Assembly: GCF_900095705.1 (NCBI RefSeq)
Contig: NZ_LT608327.1
Coordinates: 744,001 to 808,000, forward strand
DNA length: 64,000 nt
Source of the DNA: Fusobacterium massiliense
GTDB lineage: Bacteria; Fusobacteriota; Fusobacteriia; Fusobacteriales; Fusobacteriaceae
Direction of reading: 5' to 3'
Shown here piece by piece: positions 53,687 to 63,349 of the stretch (position 1 is the stretch's first letter; the number at the start of each line of letters is the position of its first letter). A program made the position numbers and the translations under genes. The notes under the pieces are model-generated. The model was not told where the DNA came from and did not search any database. It worked only from the letters and a program-made list of their open reading frames with translations.

Positions 53687-54361
53687 TTAATCTACATAGC
53701 ATCTTTTGTATAGTTGTTCAAATTTTTTATCAACTTTGTTTGCAATATTATTTAATTCTTGCACTTTATTTTCAACAATTTCTGTAAATTCATCTAAATT
53801 ATTTTCTTCTTTTACTTCTATAGGCTCTCCTAAAATAACTCTTACAATAGAAAATGGTTTTGGAATTTGAAATTTATCCCAAGTTTTTTCTAAAATCCAT
53901 TTTTTACTATAAGCAATACCTACAGGTATCAAAGGAATAGCTGTCTTTTGTGAAAGATATAAAAGTCCTTTTTTTGTTTTTTCTCTTGGACCTTTTGGAC
54001 CATCTAAAGGTGTTCCCATAGAATAACCCTTCTTCAAATATTTTAAAAGTGTTATAGTACTAGAAATTTGATTTTTATCTGATGAACCTCTCACTAAAAG
54101 ATAACCCATTTTTTCAAGAGGGACACTTATTAACTCTCCATCTTTTGTTGGACTGGATAAGGCTACTTTTTTTTCAACATTTTTAAAAAAGATAGGAGTT
54201 ATAAAAAGTTTACTATGCCAAAAACCATAGATATAAGTTTTTCTCATATCTACTTTACCTTCATTTACAACTTCAATTTTTAAAGTTGAAGCAATAATTC
54301 TTAAAATAAAATAAAGTAGAGTTCCTAAAATTCTATATTTTTTATTATCTTGTTTTTCCAT
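53687..54361 (-). CDS. DUF374 lysophospholipid acyltransferase-like protein
   Basis: A 224-aa protein of the DUF374 group of acyltransferases, with a hydrophobic N-terminal helix (ILGTLLYFILRIIASTLKIE). GFWHSKLFITP contains the H-x4-D-like catalytic region, followed by PLDGPKGPREKTKKGLLYLSQ and IPLIPVGIAYSKKW. DUF374 proteins occur in Gram-negative bacteria and are thought to acylate LPS or phospholipid precursors; the exact substrate is not known. It stands between metG and palindrome copy 15. Confidence 0.8.
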   Translation of the reverse strand: MEKQDNKKYRILGTLLYFILRIIASTLKIEVVNEGKVDMRKTYIYGFWHSKLFITPIFFKNVEKKVALSSPTKDGELISVPLEKMGYLLVRGSSDKNQISSTITLLKYLKKGYSMGTPLDGPKGPREKTKKGLLYLSQKTAIPLIPVGIAYSKKWILEKTWDKFQIPKPFSIVRVILGEPIEVKEENNLDEFTEIVENKVQELNNIANKVDKKFEQLYKRCYVD

Positions 54362-54381
54362 TTATTTTCTCCATTAATTAA

Positions 54382-54500
54382 AGTCTCTTGACAGCTGTAT
54401 GAGTTCTACGAGATCAATAAACACAGGCTCTTCGAACTAATACGGACGTCAGAGACTAATTTTTCATATTTAATTTTATACTTTCCTGTATAATTAAAAA
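54382..54500 (+). repeat. Dispersed palindrome copy 15 with right flank
   Basis: Core 54382-54457, close to consensus. The flank TTTATACTTTCCTGTATAAT runs to about 54500, where it meets the ybaB terminator. Confidence 0.92.
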
Positions 54501-54530
54501 AATACTCAAGAGAAAATAAATCTCTTGAGT
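54493..54530 (-). terminator. Intrinsic terminator of ybaB
   Basis: On the minus strand ACTCAAGAGA (54530-54521) and TCTCTTGAGT (54513-54504) pair perfectly around a 7-base loop, then A and a run of seven Ts. Confidence 0.9.
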
Positions 54531-54555
54531 CTAATTTTCTCAATCTTTTTAAGAC

Positions 54556-54903
54556 TTAGAATAATCCTGGAATATTAATTCCACCTGTTACTTTAGACAT
54601 TTCACTTTCAGCAAGTTCTTCAGCTTTAGCCATAGCATCTTTTATAGCTGTAAGAATTAAATCTTCTAACATTTGTTTATCGTTAGCAGCATCTTTTATT
54701 ACTTCATCTGACAATTTAATTTCAATAATTTCTTTTTGTCCATTAGCTTTAACAGAAACTGCTCCCCCACCAACAGATGATTCAACTTCTTTAGTTTTTA
54801 ATTCTTCTTGAATTTGTAACATTTGTTGTTGCATAACTTGTGCTTGTTTTACGATATCAGCTTGATTTCCAGCTGGTTTTGAACTTTTTAGTTTTCTAAC
54901 CAT
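54556..54903 (-). CDS. ybaB: YbaB/EbfC-family nucleoid-associated protein
   Basis: A 115-aa DNA-binding protein: an N-terminal helical part VKQAQVMQQQMLQIQEEL, the family core VGGGAVSVKANGQKEIIEIKL, and DLILTAIKDAMAKAEELAES. It forms dimers that bind and bridge DNA. The longer reading from 54945 has no ribosome site; AGGAGGATTAAA precedes ATG 54903. It follows sppA by about 80 bp with no terminator between them seen on the minus strand, and its own terminator lies downstream. Confidence 0.93.
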   Translation of the reverse strand: MVRKLKSSKPAGNQADIVKQAQVMQQQMLQIQEELKTKEVESSVGGGAVSVKANGQKEIIEIKLSDEVIKDAANDKQMLEDLILTAIKDAMAKAEELAESEMSKVTGGINIPGLF

Positions 54904-54983
54904 TTTAATCCTCCTAAAAGTTTTACTTACTGCTTTATTATACACAGTTTTTTCTAATAATTCAATATAATTTTATTTCATAT

Positions 54984-56717
54984 TTAATCTAATAAATCAT
55001 AAGGTAAATATGTTACAGGTTTATTATACAAATAATTATCAAATAAAATCTCTTTTATCAATTCTTTTTTATCAATTTTTAAATATTTAGAATATTTTTT
55101 ATATATATTATTAATATTAAAATTATCCTTACTTATCACAACTGCATAATTATCCCAACCATTATCATCAGCCAAAGTAAAAATAGTCTCGTTCAAACCT
55201 GCTATTCCATCTGCTAAACCATTTTTAATAGCTTCTTCCCCTGTCCAAACTCTTCCTTCAGCTAAAGTTTTTAATTTTCCTAAATCAATTTTTCTTCCCT
55301 TAGATACAACATTTAAAAAATCTTGGTATACTTTTAAATTTGAATTATATATTTTATTATATTTTTTTTCATTAAAAGTATTAGCTGAATATAAATCAGA
55401 ATATTCTCCTTGAGAAACGCTTTCAATATTTACTCCATTTTCTTTTATTAATTTTGAAAAATCTGGCATAATACTTACAACTCCTATTGAGCCTGTTATA
55501 GTATTTCTATCAACAAAAATAGCATTAGCATTTGCTGATATATAATATCCTCCTGATGCAGCAACCCCTGACATAGATACATAAACCGGCTTTTTCTCTG
55601 ATAGCTCTTTAACTTTCTTAGCAATTATATCAGATGTAAGAGCTGAACCTCCAGGAGAGTTAATTCTTAAAACAACTCCCTTAATCTTTTTATTATTACT
55701 TGCTTTTTCTAATTTATCTATAGTTTCATTGACATTTATTTCAGAATTATTAGATAAAATTTCAGTTTGACTATCGACAATCTCTCCCTCTAAAGGAATA
55801 ACATATATTATATTTTCTGAGCTATCCATATTGTCTTCTATTAATGAGTTATCAGCATATTCTTGAATAGATACCATCTTGTCTTTTCCTATTAAATTTT
55901 CAAAGTCAGACCAATAAAAATATTTGTCTATCATTTTATTTTCTAATAAATCTACCGATGAAGCTGCTACTAAATCTCCACTTTGTATAATTTTATTCAA
56001 ATTATCTCTGTCTATTTTTCTGTTAATAGAAACAATATCTAAAAAATTATTGTAATTTTCTTCAAAAATTCTAGTTTTATCTTCTCTTGCTTCCTTAGAC
56101 ATATTTTCATTATTTAAATTTTCCATATAACTTTTATAGTTTCCAACATGGATTACATTAAATTTTACTCCTAACTTATCAGTTAATCTTTTCCAATAAA
56201 AATCCTCTGTAAAATAGGGATAAATATTTACATTTGTTGAATTTGCACTAGGCATGTATATCTCAGTTGCATATGAAGCTAGATAATAATTTTTTCTATT
56301 CACATTTTCAAAATATGCCACAACTTTTTTATCATTAGCTTTTAATCTTGATATTTCTTGAGCTAACTCTTCACTCTGAGCATAGCTTAAAGTATCTCCA
56401 TCAAGTTTTAATATAAGCCCATCTATTTTATCATCATAAGAAATATTTTCTACTGCTTTTAGTAGTGAGTAAAAGTTTAAACTATTTTCCTCAAATGGAT
56501 TAGAGTTTATTTGTTTCTCATTAAACTTAGTTGCTAAATCTAATACAACATAGCTTTTATCTTTTATATCAATCGTTGGTTTTTGATTATATTTAGAAAA
56601 AATTGCACCTATAAAAATAATAAAAATTAATAAAAACAAAAAAAACTTTATGAAAAAAGAAATGATTTCTTTCACTACAAATAATAAAGCTCTTTTTAAA
56701 TACTGTAATACTAACAT
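54984..56717 (-). CDS. sppA: Signal peptide peptidase SppA, 67-kDa type
   Basis: A 577-aa membrane-anchored S49 protease with a duplicated SppA fold. A single N-terminal membrane segment (about residues 12-34: VVKEIISFFIKFFLFLLIFI) is followed by the N-terminal half and the C-terminal half, whose catalytic serine lies in VSMSGVAASGGYYISANA. The lysine partner lies in the first half, as in E. coli SppA. It degrades cleaved signal peptides in the membrane. A TTG at 56735 could extend it, but GGGGGA before ATG 56717 is the better start. Confidence 0.93.
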   Translation of the reverse strand: MLVLQYLKRALLFVVKEIISFFIKFFLFLLIFIIFIGAIFSKYNQKPTIDIKDKSYVVLDLATKFNEKQINSNPFEENSLNFYSLLKAVENISYDDKIDGLILKLDGDTLSYAQSEELAQEISRLKANDKKVVAYFENVNRKNYYLASYATEIYMPSANSTNVNIYPYFTEDFYWKRLTDKLGVKFNVIHVGNYKSYMENLNNENMSKEAREDKTRIFEENYNNFLDIVSINRKIDRDNLNKIIQSGDLVAASSVDLLENKMIDKYFYWSDFENLIGKDKMVSIQEYADNSLIEDNMDSSENIIYVIPLEGEIVDSQTEILSNNSEINVNETIDKLEKASNNKKIKGVVLRINSPGGSALTSDIIAKKVKELSEKKPVYVSMSGVAASGGYYISANANAIFVDRNTITGSIGVVSIMPDFSKLIKENGVNIESVSQGEYSDLYSANTFNEKKYNKIYNSNLKVYQDFLNVVSKGRKIDLGKLKTLAEGRVWTGEEAIKNGLADGIAGLNETIFTLADDNGWDNYAVVISKDNFNINNIYKKYSKYLKIDKKELIKEILFDNYLYNKPVTYLPYDLLD

Positions 56718-56799
56718 CAAAAATCCCCCTAACAAATAAAAATAAAAAGCTGTCTTATATTTTATAATATTTCTTAAAATTTATCAAATAATAAAATAA

Positions 56800-56895
56800 A
56801 GTCTCTTGACAACCATAAGTTCTATGAGCTCAATAAACATAGGCTCTTCAAACTAATACGGACGTCAGAGACTCATTTTAAATTTATACTTTTCT
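56800..56895 (+). repeat. Dispersed palindrome copy 16 (partly decayed)
   Basis: Core 56800-56873, with a shortened left arm (GACAACCATAAGTTCTATGA). The short flank AAATTTATACTTTTCTGATT follows. It lies between tsaD (upstream in the direction of transcription) and sppA. Confidence 0.88.
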
Positions 56896-56927
56896 GATTA
56901 AAACAAAGTTTTAAAATATATTATTTT

Positions 56928-57950
56928 TTATATTGTTTCATCACTAACCATTAAACTTGCAACACCATTTAAGTCTAAATCAGCAAAAACTTCTTCTTTA
57001 TTTTTTGCATTCATTAATTTATAATAACCTGCTTGAGCTATCATAGCAGCATTATCTGTACATAATTTCATACTTGGATATATAACTTTTATCCCTTTTT
57101 CTTCTGCCATTTTTGTTAATTGACTTCTTAAAAGGGAATTAGCTGCAACTCCTCCAGCTATCATAATCGTTTTTACATTTTTTTCTACTGCTGCACCAAC
57201 TGTTTTTTCACATAATATATCTACAACTGTTCCTAAAAATGAAGCTGCTAAATCTTCTTTTTTATACTCTTGATTTTTCATTTTCATATTATTATCAAAA
57301 TTTATAATAGCTGTTTTTATTCCAGAAAAACTGAAATCATATTTTGAAACTTTTGGTTTAGTTATCTTTAAAAAATTTCTATCCCCTTGATAATACATCT
57401 TATCTATCACAGGACCTCCTGGATAACCTAAACCTAGAACTCTTGCAACTTTATCACAACTTTCTCCCACTGCATCATCTAGTGTTTCTCCAATATTAAT
57501 AAAATTATGTTCCTTATCAATATAAATTATATTTGTATGCCCTCCAGAAACAACTAGAGAAATACAAGGTAATTCAACATCATGCTCTAAAAAGTTTGCA
57601 TACATATGTCCTTTTATATGATGTACAGGTATTATTGGAATATTCTTAGCATAAGATAATCCTTTTGCAAAAGAAATTCCCACTAATAATGCTCCTATAA
57701 GACCAGGTGCATATGTCACTGCTATATAATCAACATCATCTAAAGTTATTCCTGCTTGTTCTAAGCTTTCTTCAAGAACAGTTGCTATATTTTTAATATG
57801 TTGTCTTGAAGCTATTTCAGGAACAACTCCTCCATATTCTTTATGTATCTCTATTTGAGACGAGATATTATTAGATAAAATTTCTTTTCCATCTTTTACA
57901 ACAGCTATAGAAGTTTCATCACAAGAACTCTCTATACCTAATATTATCAT
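56928..57950 (-). CDS. tsaD: tRNA N6-threonylcarbamoyladenosine synthase subunit TsaD
   Basis: A 340-aa ASKHA-fold enzyme that transfers threonylcarbamoyl to A37 of ANN-decoding tRNAs. Motifs: [28 protein letters not shown], the metal-binding [19 protein letters not shown], and the late [14 protein letters not shown]. Length is standard. Its ATG overlaps the recX stop by four bases, and it is the last gene of the LPS-core/recA transcript before palindrome copy 16. Confidence 0.97.
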   Translation of the reverse strand: MIILGIESSCDETSIAVVKDGKEILSNNISSQIEIHKEYGGVVPEIASRQHIKNIATVLEESLEQAGITLDDVDYIAVTYAPGLIGALLVGISFAKGLSYAKNIPIIPVHHIKGHMYANFLEHDVELPCISLVVSGGHTNIIYIDKEHNFINIGETLDDAVGESCDKVARVLGLGYPGGPVIDKMYYQGDRNFLKITKPKVSKYDFSFSGIKTAIINFDNNMKMKNQEYKKEDLAASFLGTVVDILCEKTVGAAVEKNVKTIMIAGGVAANSLLRSQLTKMAEEKGIKVIYPSMKLCTDNAAMIAQAGYYKLMNAKNKEEVFADLDLNGVASLMVSDETI

Positions 57951-58516
57951 TCTTCCTCCTCTTCTAATAAAGATATTGCTTCCTTAATATCTTTGTATAA
58001 GAACCCTTTCCTTAAAAGACTTTCTATTTTTTTTCTTTCTTCTCTTTCTCCTAATTTAAGCCATAGTGCTTTTATTCTTTCTATTTCCTCATCTTTTTCA
58101 TCTTCCAAAATTTCAGAAATAATATCTCTATCTATTCCCATTTGATAAAAAATATATGATAATTTTTTCGCACCATAATTAGGATGTTGTTCAGCATATG
58201 ATTTAGCTTTTTCATAATCATCAAGATAACCTTTTTTAGATAATTCATCAATGACATTATCAACTATGTTAGGAAAACCTATTTTCTCTATTAACTTATC
58301 TCTTAATTCTTTTGTAAAATATTCTCTTTTTATAAGTAAATTATATGCTGATAATTTAATTCTAAAATATAGAATTTCCTCAAGTAAGTTATCTTCAATT
58401 ATTTTTTTATCTTTTAAATCAAATCTACTTATCATTTCTTGAGTCAAATAAATTAAAGTGCCATCTTCTAAGAAAAGCTTATTTCCTTTAATTATTATCT
58501 TCTTCACTTTCTTCAC
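57947..58516 (-). CDS. recX: Regulatory protein RecX
   Basis: A 189-aa helical protein of three tandem three-helix units (LKRE-like [43 protein letters not shown]; and the last [24 protein letters not shown] unit). It binds and restrains RecA filaments. Its ATG lies inside the 3' end of recA (29-base overlap), an unusually deep overlap for this pair. It is coupled downstream to tsaD. Confidence 0.93.
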   Translation of the reverse strand: MKKVKKIIIKGNKLFLEDGTLIYLTQEMISRFDLKDKKIIEDNLLEEILYFRIKLSAYNLLIKREYFTKELRDKLIEKIGFPNIVDNVIDELSKKGYLDDYEKAKSYAEQHPNYGAKKLSYIFYQMGIDRDIISEILEDEKDEEIERIKALWLKLGEREERKKIESLLRKGFLYKDIKEAISLLEEEEE

Positions 58517-59663
58517 TCATCATATCTTCATCAAATTCTAAACCAATATCTGGAATATCATTATCTTGTTCTTCATCATCTTTAGATGCCTTCTTAGATT
58601 TTTTACCTTTTTTCTTTTCAACAGGTCCTTTTGCTATTGCTTCTTTTAATTTTTCTTCAATTTCAGCTAACAAAGTTGGATTATTTTCTAATTCTTTTCT
58701 AACATTTTCTTTACCTTGAGCCAGACTTGAGTTGTTGTAATTATACCAAGAACCAGCTTTTACTAAGATTTCATTAGCTTCAGCTGCATCTATAATTTCT
58801 CCAATTCTTGAAATTCCTTTTCCATATAAAATCTCAAATTTTGCTTCTTTAAATGGAGGTGCAACTTTATTTTTTGTTACTTTTACAACAGTTTCATTTC
58901 CTAAGATTTCTTCTCCTTGTTTTACAGCTCCTATTCTTTTCACTTCTAATCTAACTGATGAATAGAATTTTAAAGCTTTTCCCCCTGTTGTTGTTGTTTG
59001 AGGCCCTCCATAACTTGGCATTCCTCCTATTTTTTCTCTTATTTGGTTAATAAACACAAGAGTTGTCTTATACTTATTAAGATTTCCTGTTAATTTTCTA
59101 AGTCCTTTTGACATAAGTCTTGCTTGTAATCCCATTTGTTGATCTGTCATTCCAGCTTCTATTTCTGTTTTTGGAACTAATGCAGCAACTGAGTCTATAA
59201 CTATTAAATCTATTGCTCCTGATCTAACTAAAGTATCAGCTATTTCTAATGCTTGTTCTCCATAATCTGGTTGAGAAATCAATAACTCATCAACATCAAC
59301 ACCTAAAGCTCTAGCATAAACTGGATCTAGTGCATGTTCAGCATCTATAAAAGCTACTATTCCTCCTTTTTTTTGACATTCAGCAATAATATGTAATGAA
59401 AGCGTAGTTTTCCCTGAACTTTCTGCTCCATACACTTCTATAATTCTTCCTTTAGGTATTCCACCTATTCCTAATGCCATATCAAGATTTATACTTCCTG
59501 TTGAAATAGATTCAACATTCATTACAGTTCTTTCTCCCAATTTCATTATCATTCCATTACCGAATTCTTTAGTAATTTTTCCCATTGCTTCTTCTACTGC
59601 ATTTTTTTTTGCTTCCTTATCCGTTATCTTAGTTTCAGCTGTTTTTTCTTTTTTTGCTGCCAT
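58488..59663 (-). CDS. recA: Recombinase RecA
   Basis: A 391-aa DNA strand-exchange ATPase: Walker [12 protein letters not shown], Walker [11 protein letters not shown], the DNA-binding loop region [16 protein letters not shown] and L1 loop, ending in a strongly acidic tail ([16 protein letters not shown] and after). Somewhat longer than E. coli RecA because of the basic then acidic C-terminal tail. It begins one base after the stop of a heptosyltransferase-like gene, so it is transcribed from the LPS-core operon unless an internal promoter exists; no LexA-box-like operator was found before it. GGGAGGAGAAG precedes the ATG. Confidence 0.98.
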   Translation of the reverse strand: MAAKKEKTAETKITDKEAKKNAVEEAMGKITKEFGNGMIMKLGERTVMNVESISTGSINLDMALGIGGIPKGRIIEVYGAESSGKTTLSLHIIAECQKKGGIVAFIDAEHALDPVYARALGVDVDELLISQPDYGEQALEIADTLVRSGAIDLIVIDSVAALVPKTEIEAGMTDQQMGLQARLMSKGLRKLTGNLNKYKTTLVFINQIREKIGGMPSYGGPQTTTTGGKALKFYSSVRLEVKRIGAVKQGEEILGNETVVKVTKNKVAPPFKEAKFEILYGKGISRIGEIIDAAEANEILVKAGSWYNYNNSSLAQGKENVRKELENNPTLLAEIEEKLKEAIAKGPVEKKKGKKSKKASKDDEEQDNDIPDIGLEFDEDMMSEESEEDNN

Positions 59664-59664
59664 A

Positions 59665-60669
59665 TTACTTCTCCTCCCTTTCTACTATTAAATCAAAAAT
59701 ATATTTATAACTCAATTCTTCCATACACTTAAAATGTTTTTTAGGACAATCTTTATCTCCATGTAAACTGCACGGAGAACATCTTACATCTCTATTATAC
59801 ACAAGTATTTCATTCTCTGCAAACTCAAACATTTTAGGACTTGTAGGTCCAAAAATAACATAAGTTCTACACGAAACTCCTCTTGCAATATGAAAAGGTC
59901 CTGAATCATTTGTCACTAAAAATTTTGCTCTTGAAAGCAAAGCTCCTGTTTCTTTTAGTGAAAGTTTCCCTGATAAATCTATAACTGAATTTTCACTTAT
60001 TTCTTCTATCTTTTTACATCTATCTATATCTTCTTTTCCACCTATAAGTATAACTTTTTTATTATATTTTTTATATAATTCTTTTGCTAAATTTCCAAAA
60101 CCATTTACAGTCCATTTTTTTGTTTCTTTAGATGCCCCAACAGCAAATACAGGATAATCTACATATTTTTCAAATTTATCTTTTAATTCTTCTTCAAATG
60201 AAAAATTTAACTTTTCTCCTTTGTATTCAAGCTTAAAATCCTTAAAAGCTGAAAAATAATTTTTTACTATTGTATTATCAACTTCATATTTTATAAATTT
60301 CATATTTACTAACAACGATTTCCAAAAAGCTCTCTTCTTATAACTGAAAGTCTTTATATGATAAATTTTTTTTAATACAAATGTCAGTATTTTAGAACGA
60401 AATTTTGAATGTATATCAAAAACATAATCATATTTATTCTTAGAAAGCATTTTAGAATATCTAATTAAATTTACTATACCATCATTTTTTTTCTTATCAA
60501 AGACTAATAAATTATCAACATAAGGAGATAATCTTATGGCTTCCTGAAATTTATCCATAACTAAAAAATCTATTATAGAATCTGGATATTTTTCTTTAAA
60601 AGCCCTTAAAACTGCTGTTGAAAGTATGACATCTCCTATTGAACTCAATCTTATAACCAATATTCTCAA
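59665..60669 (-). CDS. GT9 heptosyltransferase-like glycosyltransferase (third in operon)
   Basis: A 334-aa GT-B enzyme of family 9: [23 protein letters not shown] binds the sugar donor side at the N-terminus, and [20 protein letters not shown] with [14 protein letters not shown] form the C-terminal donor site. Cysteines lie near the C-terminus ([15 protein letters not shown], then FKCMEEL), typical of one WaaF-like subgroup. It adds a heptose or heptose-like sugar to the LPS core; which residue cannot be told. It starts one base after the kinase gene and ends one base before recA. Confidence 0.88.
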   Translation of the reverse strand: MRILVIRLSSIGDVILSTAVLRAFKEKYPDSIIDFLVMDKFQEAIRLSPYVDNLLVFDKKKNDGIVNLIRYSKMLSKNKYDYVFDIHSKFRSKILTFVLKKIYHIKTFSYKKRAFWKSLLVNMKFIKYEVDNTIVKNYFSAFKDFKLEYKGEKLNFSFEEELKDKFEKYVDYPVFAVGASKETKKWTVNGFGNLAKELYKKYNKKVILIGGKEDIDRCKKIEEISENSVIDLSGKLSLKETGALLSRAKFLVTNDSGPFHIARGVSCRTYVIFGPTSPKMFEFAENEILVYNRDVRCSPCSLHGDKDCPKKHFKCMEELSYKYIFDLIVEREEK

Positions 60670-60670
60670 C

Positions 60671-61303
60671 TTATCTTCTCCTAATTATATTTTTAATTTT
60701 TGAAAAAAATGTCAAATAATTTCTAAATGCTAAAGCCATTTTATAATAAAAAGAATTTCTATCAAGCTCTATTTTAAAACCTAAACTATCTTCAAGATAC
60801 ATTAATTCAAATATCTCTCCAAACTTACCATATTTATTTTTTTGAAATTTAGAATCTATTATATATACTATCTTCTCACTTTTATCAGATATTAAAAAAT
60901 TATCTAAATGAGAATCCCCATGTAAGTATCCTAAAGAATGTATTTTTTTCAATTCTTCAACTACATTATTAACTTCATCTAAGTCCGGTTTATGTCCCTC
61001 AATAAACTCATAAATTAAAAATTCTTTTTCAAAGTAAATTGGAGTAGCTGTTTTCAATCCTAACATATTTATTTTTTTCATTTGAAAAAATTCTCTTTTA
61101 CTTTCACTACCTCTAAAAAAGTTTAAAAATTTTTGCCATTTTCTATTGTTTTTTTCTTTAGGTTCTTTATATACATATTTTTTATTATCTAGTTCAAACA
61201 TATATACATAACTTCTGTGGTCATTTTTTAAAACTTTTAGTATTTTTTTGTCTCTAGTTGGTTCTTCTAAAAATTTTTTTATATTTTCTGTTACATTAAT
61301 CAT
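60671..61303 (-). CDS. LPS core sugar kinase-like protein (WaaY/RfaY family)
   Basis: A 210-aa protein-kinase-like fold protein: YVYKEPKEKNNRKWQKF (ATP-binding lysine side), the catalytic loop HGDSHLDNFLIS and the metal-binding YIIDSKFQ in place of the usual DFG. This order matches LPS core heptose kinases, which phosphorylate core heptose. A reading from 61315 lacks a ribosome site; GGAGATTAAT before ATG 61303 supports the shorter form. The start overlaps the previous gene's end region closely. Confidence 0.82.
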   Translation of the reverse strand: MINVTENIKKFLEEPTRDKKILKVLKNDHRSYVYMFELDNKKYVYKEPKEKNNRKWQKFLNFFRGSESKREFFQMKKINMLGLKTATPIYFEKEFLIYEFIEGHKPDLDEVNNVVEELKKIHSLGYLHGDSHLDNFLISDKSEKIVYIIDSKFQKNKYGKFGEIFELMYLEDSLGFKIELDRNSFYYKMALAFRNYLTFFSKIKNIIRRR

Positions 61304-61304
61304 A

Positions 61305-62333
61305 TTAATCTCCAACTTTACTTCTAATATTTTCTAAATATTTTAAAATTTTTTCTTCCACAAATTCTGGTAAAATTTCTTTCATACATCTAAAATGTTC
61401 TTCAGGGCATTTTTTACCCCCATGAATTGCACAAGGGCGACAATACAATCCATTTACTTCTAAGACCTCACTATTAATCGACCAAGGAAAAAATCCAAAT
61501 TCTCTTACTGTTGGTCCAAATATCCCCAAAACTCTAGTCTCCCTAAAAGCTGAAGCTATATGTATTGGAGCCGAATCATTTGAAACAACTATTTTTGCTC
61601 TTTTACACAACTCAGCCAAATCCAATAAATTTATCTCTCCTCTTAAATCTAAAGTATTTTTGGGTAGCTCTAATTCTATCTCTTTTTCTTCGTTTCCACC
61701 TGTTATAACTAATAAAATCTCATCTCTTAAAGAAAGATTTTTTATTAATTTTTTAAAATATTCAGCTGGCCATTTTTTAGTATGCCATTTGCTACCTGGA
61801 GCTATAACAATTAGTTCTTTATCCCTATAATCTTTTAAAAAACTATCTATTTTTATTTTATTCTCTTCAACTGGATAAAGCTCTAATTCATATCTTTCAT
61901 TTTCAGTAGAACATTTATCATCAATAAAAGATAATAATTTTTCTACTTCATGTTTGGTTTTATCATATTTAATTTTCTTATTATATATAAATGATAAATT
62001 AGCAATATCATAACCTATTCTTATTTTTGCTCCACTAAAAAATGTTAATAAACTACTTCTTAAATATCTGTGTGGAGTTATGCATACATCTATTTTTAAA
62101 GCTCTTATATCTTTTATCATTCTAAAAAAAGCTTTAATTCCTTTGTCTTTTTTATTTTTATCATAAACTATAATATCTTTTATCTTAGGATTATTTTTTA
62201 ATACTTCTTTTCCTAAAGGTGTCGTTAAGAAATATATATTTGAATCAGGATATTTATTTTTTAATTTCGATACCAAAGCCGTTGCTAAAACAATATCTCC
62301 AATAAAAGCAGTATGAACTATTAATATATTCAT
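61305..62333 (-). CDS. GT9 heptosyltransferase-like glycosyltransferase (second)
   Basis: A 342-aa family 9 enzyme with MNILIVHTAFIGDIVLATALVSKL at the start and KRAKIVVSNDSAPIHIASAF with LGIFGPTVREFGF at the donor site. It has the C-terminal cysteine cluster (GLYCRPCAIHGGKKC). The longer start at 62375 lies in the upstream gene; AGAGGGGCTTCA before ATG 62333 is the ribosome site, and the ATG overlaps the upstream stop (ATGA). LPS core assembly on the cytoplasmic face of the inner membrane. Confidence 0.88.
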   Translation of the reverse strand: MNILIVHTAFIGDIVLATALVSKLKNKYPDSNIYFLTTPLGKEVLKNNPKIKDIIVYDKNKKDKGIKAFFRMIKDIRALKIDVCITPHRYLRSSLLTFFSGAKIRIGYDIANLSFIYNKKIKYDKTKHEVEKLLSFIDDKCSTENERYELELYPVEENKIKIDSFLKDYRDKELIVIAPGSKWHTKKWPAEYFKKLIKNLSLRDEILLVITGGNEEKEIELELPKNTLDLRGEINLLDLAELCKRAKIVVSNDSAPIHIASAFRETRVLGIFGPTVREFGFFPWSINSEVLEVNGLYCRPCAIHGGKKCPEEHFRCMKEILPEFVEEKILKYLENIRSKVGD

Positions 62334-63349
62334 TGAAGCCCCTCTACTAAATAGTTTACAGTTTTCTCTATCCATTTTTCATCAAAATTATCAAAATATT
62401 TATTTTTGTAATTTTCTTTAGGATTATCTTCATCAGGAATTACATATTTTACATTATCGTTGTTTAATACTCCCCATCTAGTTGGACTTTGTGTGTTTTT
62501 TCTAGGATATATTGCCACAATTTTCTTTCCTAAGGCTCCAGCTATATGAGTTGGTCCTGTAGATCCTCCAAAATATAAATCTGCTCTCTCTATTATACTT
62601 GCTGTATTTAAAATACTAGCCCCATTAGCAAAAACAAATACTTTGTCACTTCCTATAGATTGTTTAAGATTTTCTGCTCTCTCTTCATCTGAGATATGAC
62701 AAGTTATTATAATATTTAAATTTTCAACTTTTTGTAAAAGAATTTTTAATACTATTGAATATTCATCATCACTAATGTTTTTAGCTGATCCTCCCATAAA
62801 AGGATTAACCACTAAGACTTTTCCAACTATCTTGTTTTCTTGAAAATATAAACTTGCTACTTTTCTATTTTCTTCAGTTAGCTCAATTTTTGTATTAAGT
62901 TCAAATAATTTTTTATATAATTCACTATCTAACTTTTCAATTAAATCTAAATTATATTCTCCTTCATTTTTAATTGACTTAGATCTTTTTTGAATAATCC
63001 CTTTATTATATGTAAAAAAAGAACATAATTTTGAAATTGGTCCTATCTTTATTTTAGCTTTACTTGCTTTAGCAAGTAATGATATAAAACTATCATTATA
63101 TAAAGCTATGAAAACATCTGCCTTAAAATATTCTATTTTTGTTAAAAGCTCTGCTTTTGTGTAATCATCAATTTTTATAACCCTATCTATATATGATAAA
63201 TTTCTCACAATATCTGCATTGTAATCTCTAACTAAAACTACAAGTTCTGCATTAGGATACATCTTTTTCAACATAAAAAAACTTGGTATTGATAATACTA
63301 AATCTCCTATTTTATCTGTTCTTGAAACTAAAATTCTTTTAATTTCCAT
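62330..63349 (-). CDS. GT9 heptosyltransferase-like glycosyltransferase (first)
   Basis: A 339-aa GT9 enzyme with RILVSRTDKIGDLVLSIPSFF at the N-terminus and ERADLYFGGSTGPTHIAGALG with KIVAIYPRKNTQSPTRWG at the donor site. It is more divergent than the other two: it lacks their C-terminal cysteine cluster and has the GGSTGPTHIAG form of the motif. Its start overlaps the end of the GT2 gene by 11 bases, and its stop overlaps the next start by four. Confidence 0.87.
   Translation of the reverse strand: MEIKRILVSRTDKIGDLVLSIPSFFMLKKMYPNAELVVLVRDYNADIVRNLSYIDRVIKIDDYTKAELLTKIEYFKADVFIALYNDSFISLLAKASKAKIKIGPISKLCSFFTYNKGIIQKRSKSIKNEGEYNLDLIEKLDSELYKKLFELNTKIELTEENRKVASLYFQENKIVGKVLVVNPFMGGSAKNISDDEYSIVLKILLQKVENLNIIITCHISDEERAENLKQSIGSDKVFVFANGASILNTASIIERADLYFGGSTGPTHIAGALGKKIVAIYPRKNTQSPTRWGVLNNDNVKYVIPDEDNPKENYKNKYFDNFDEKWIEKTVNYLVEGLQ

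Noticed and set aside
8980-56873. CRISPR array or tRNA/rRNA relics as the source of the repeated palindrome
   Set aside because: Copies are kilobases apart, imperfect and flanked by genes; there are no regular spacers and no tRNA or rRNA features.
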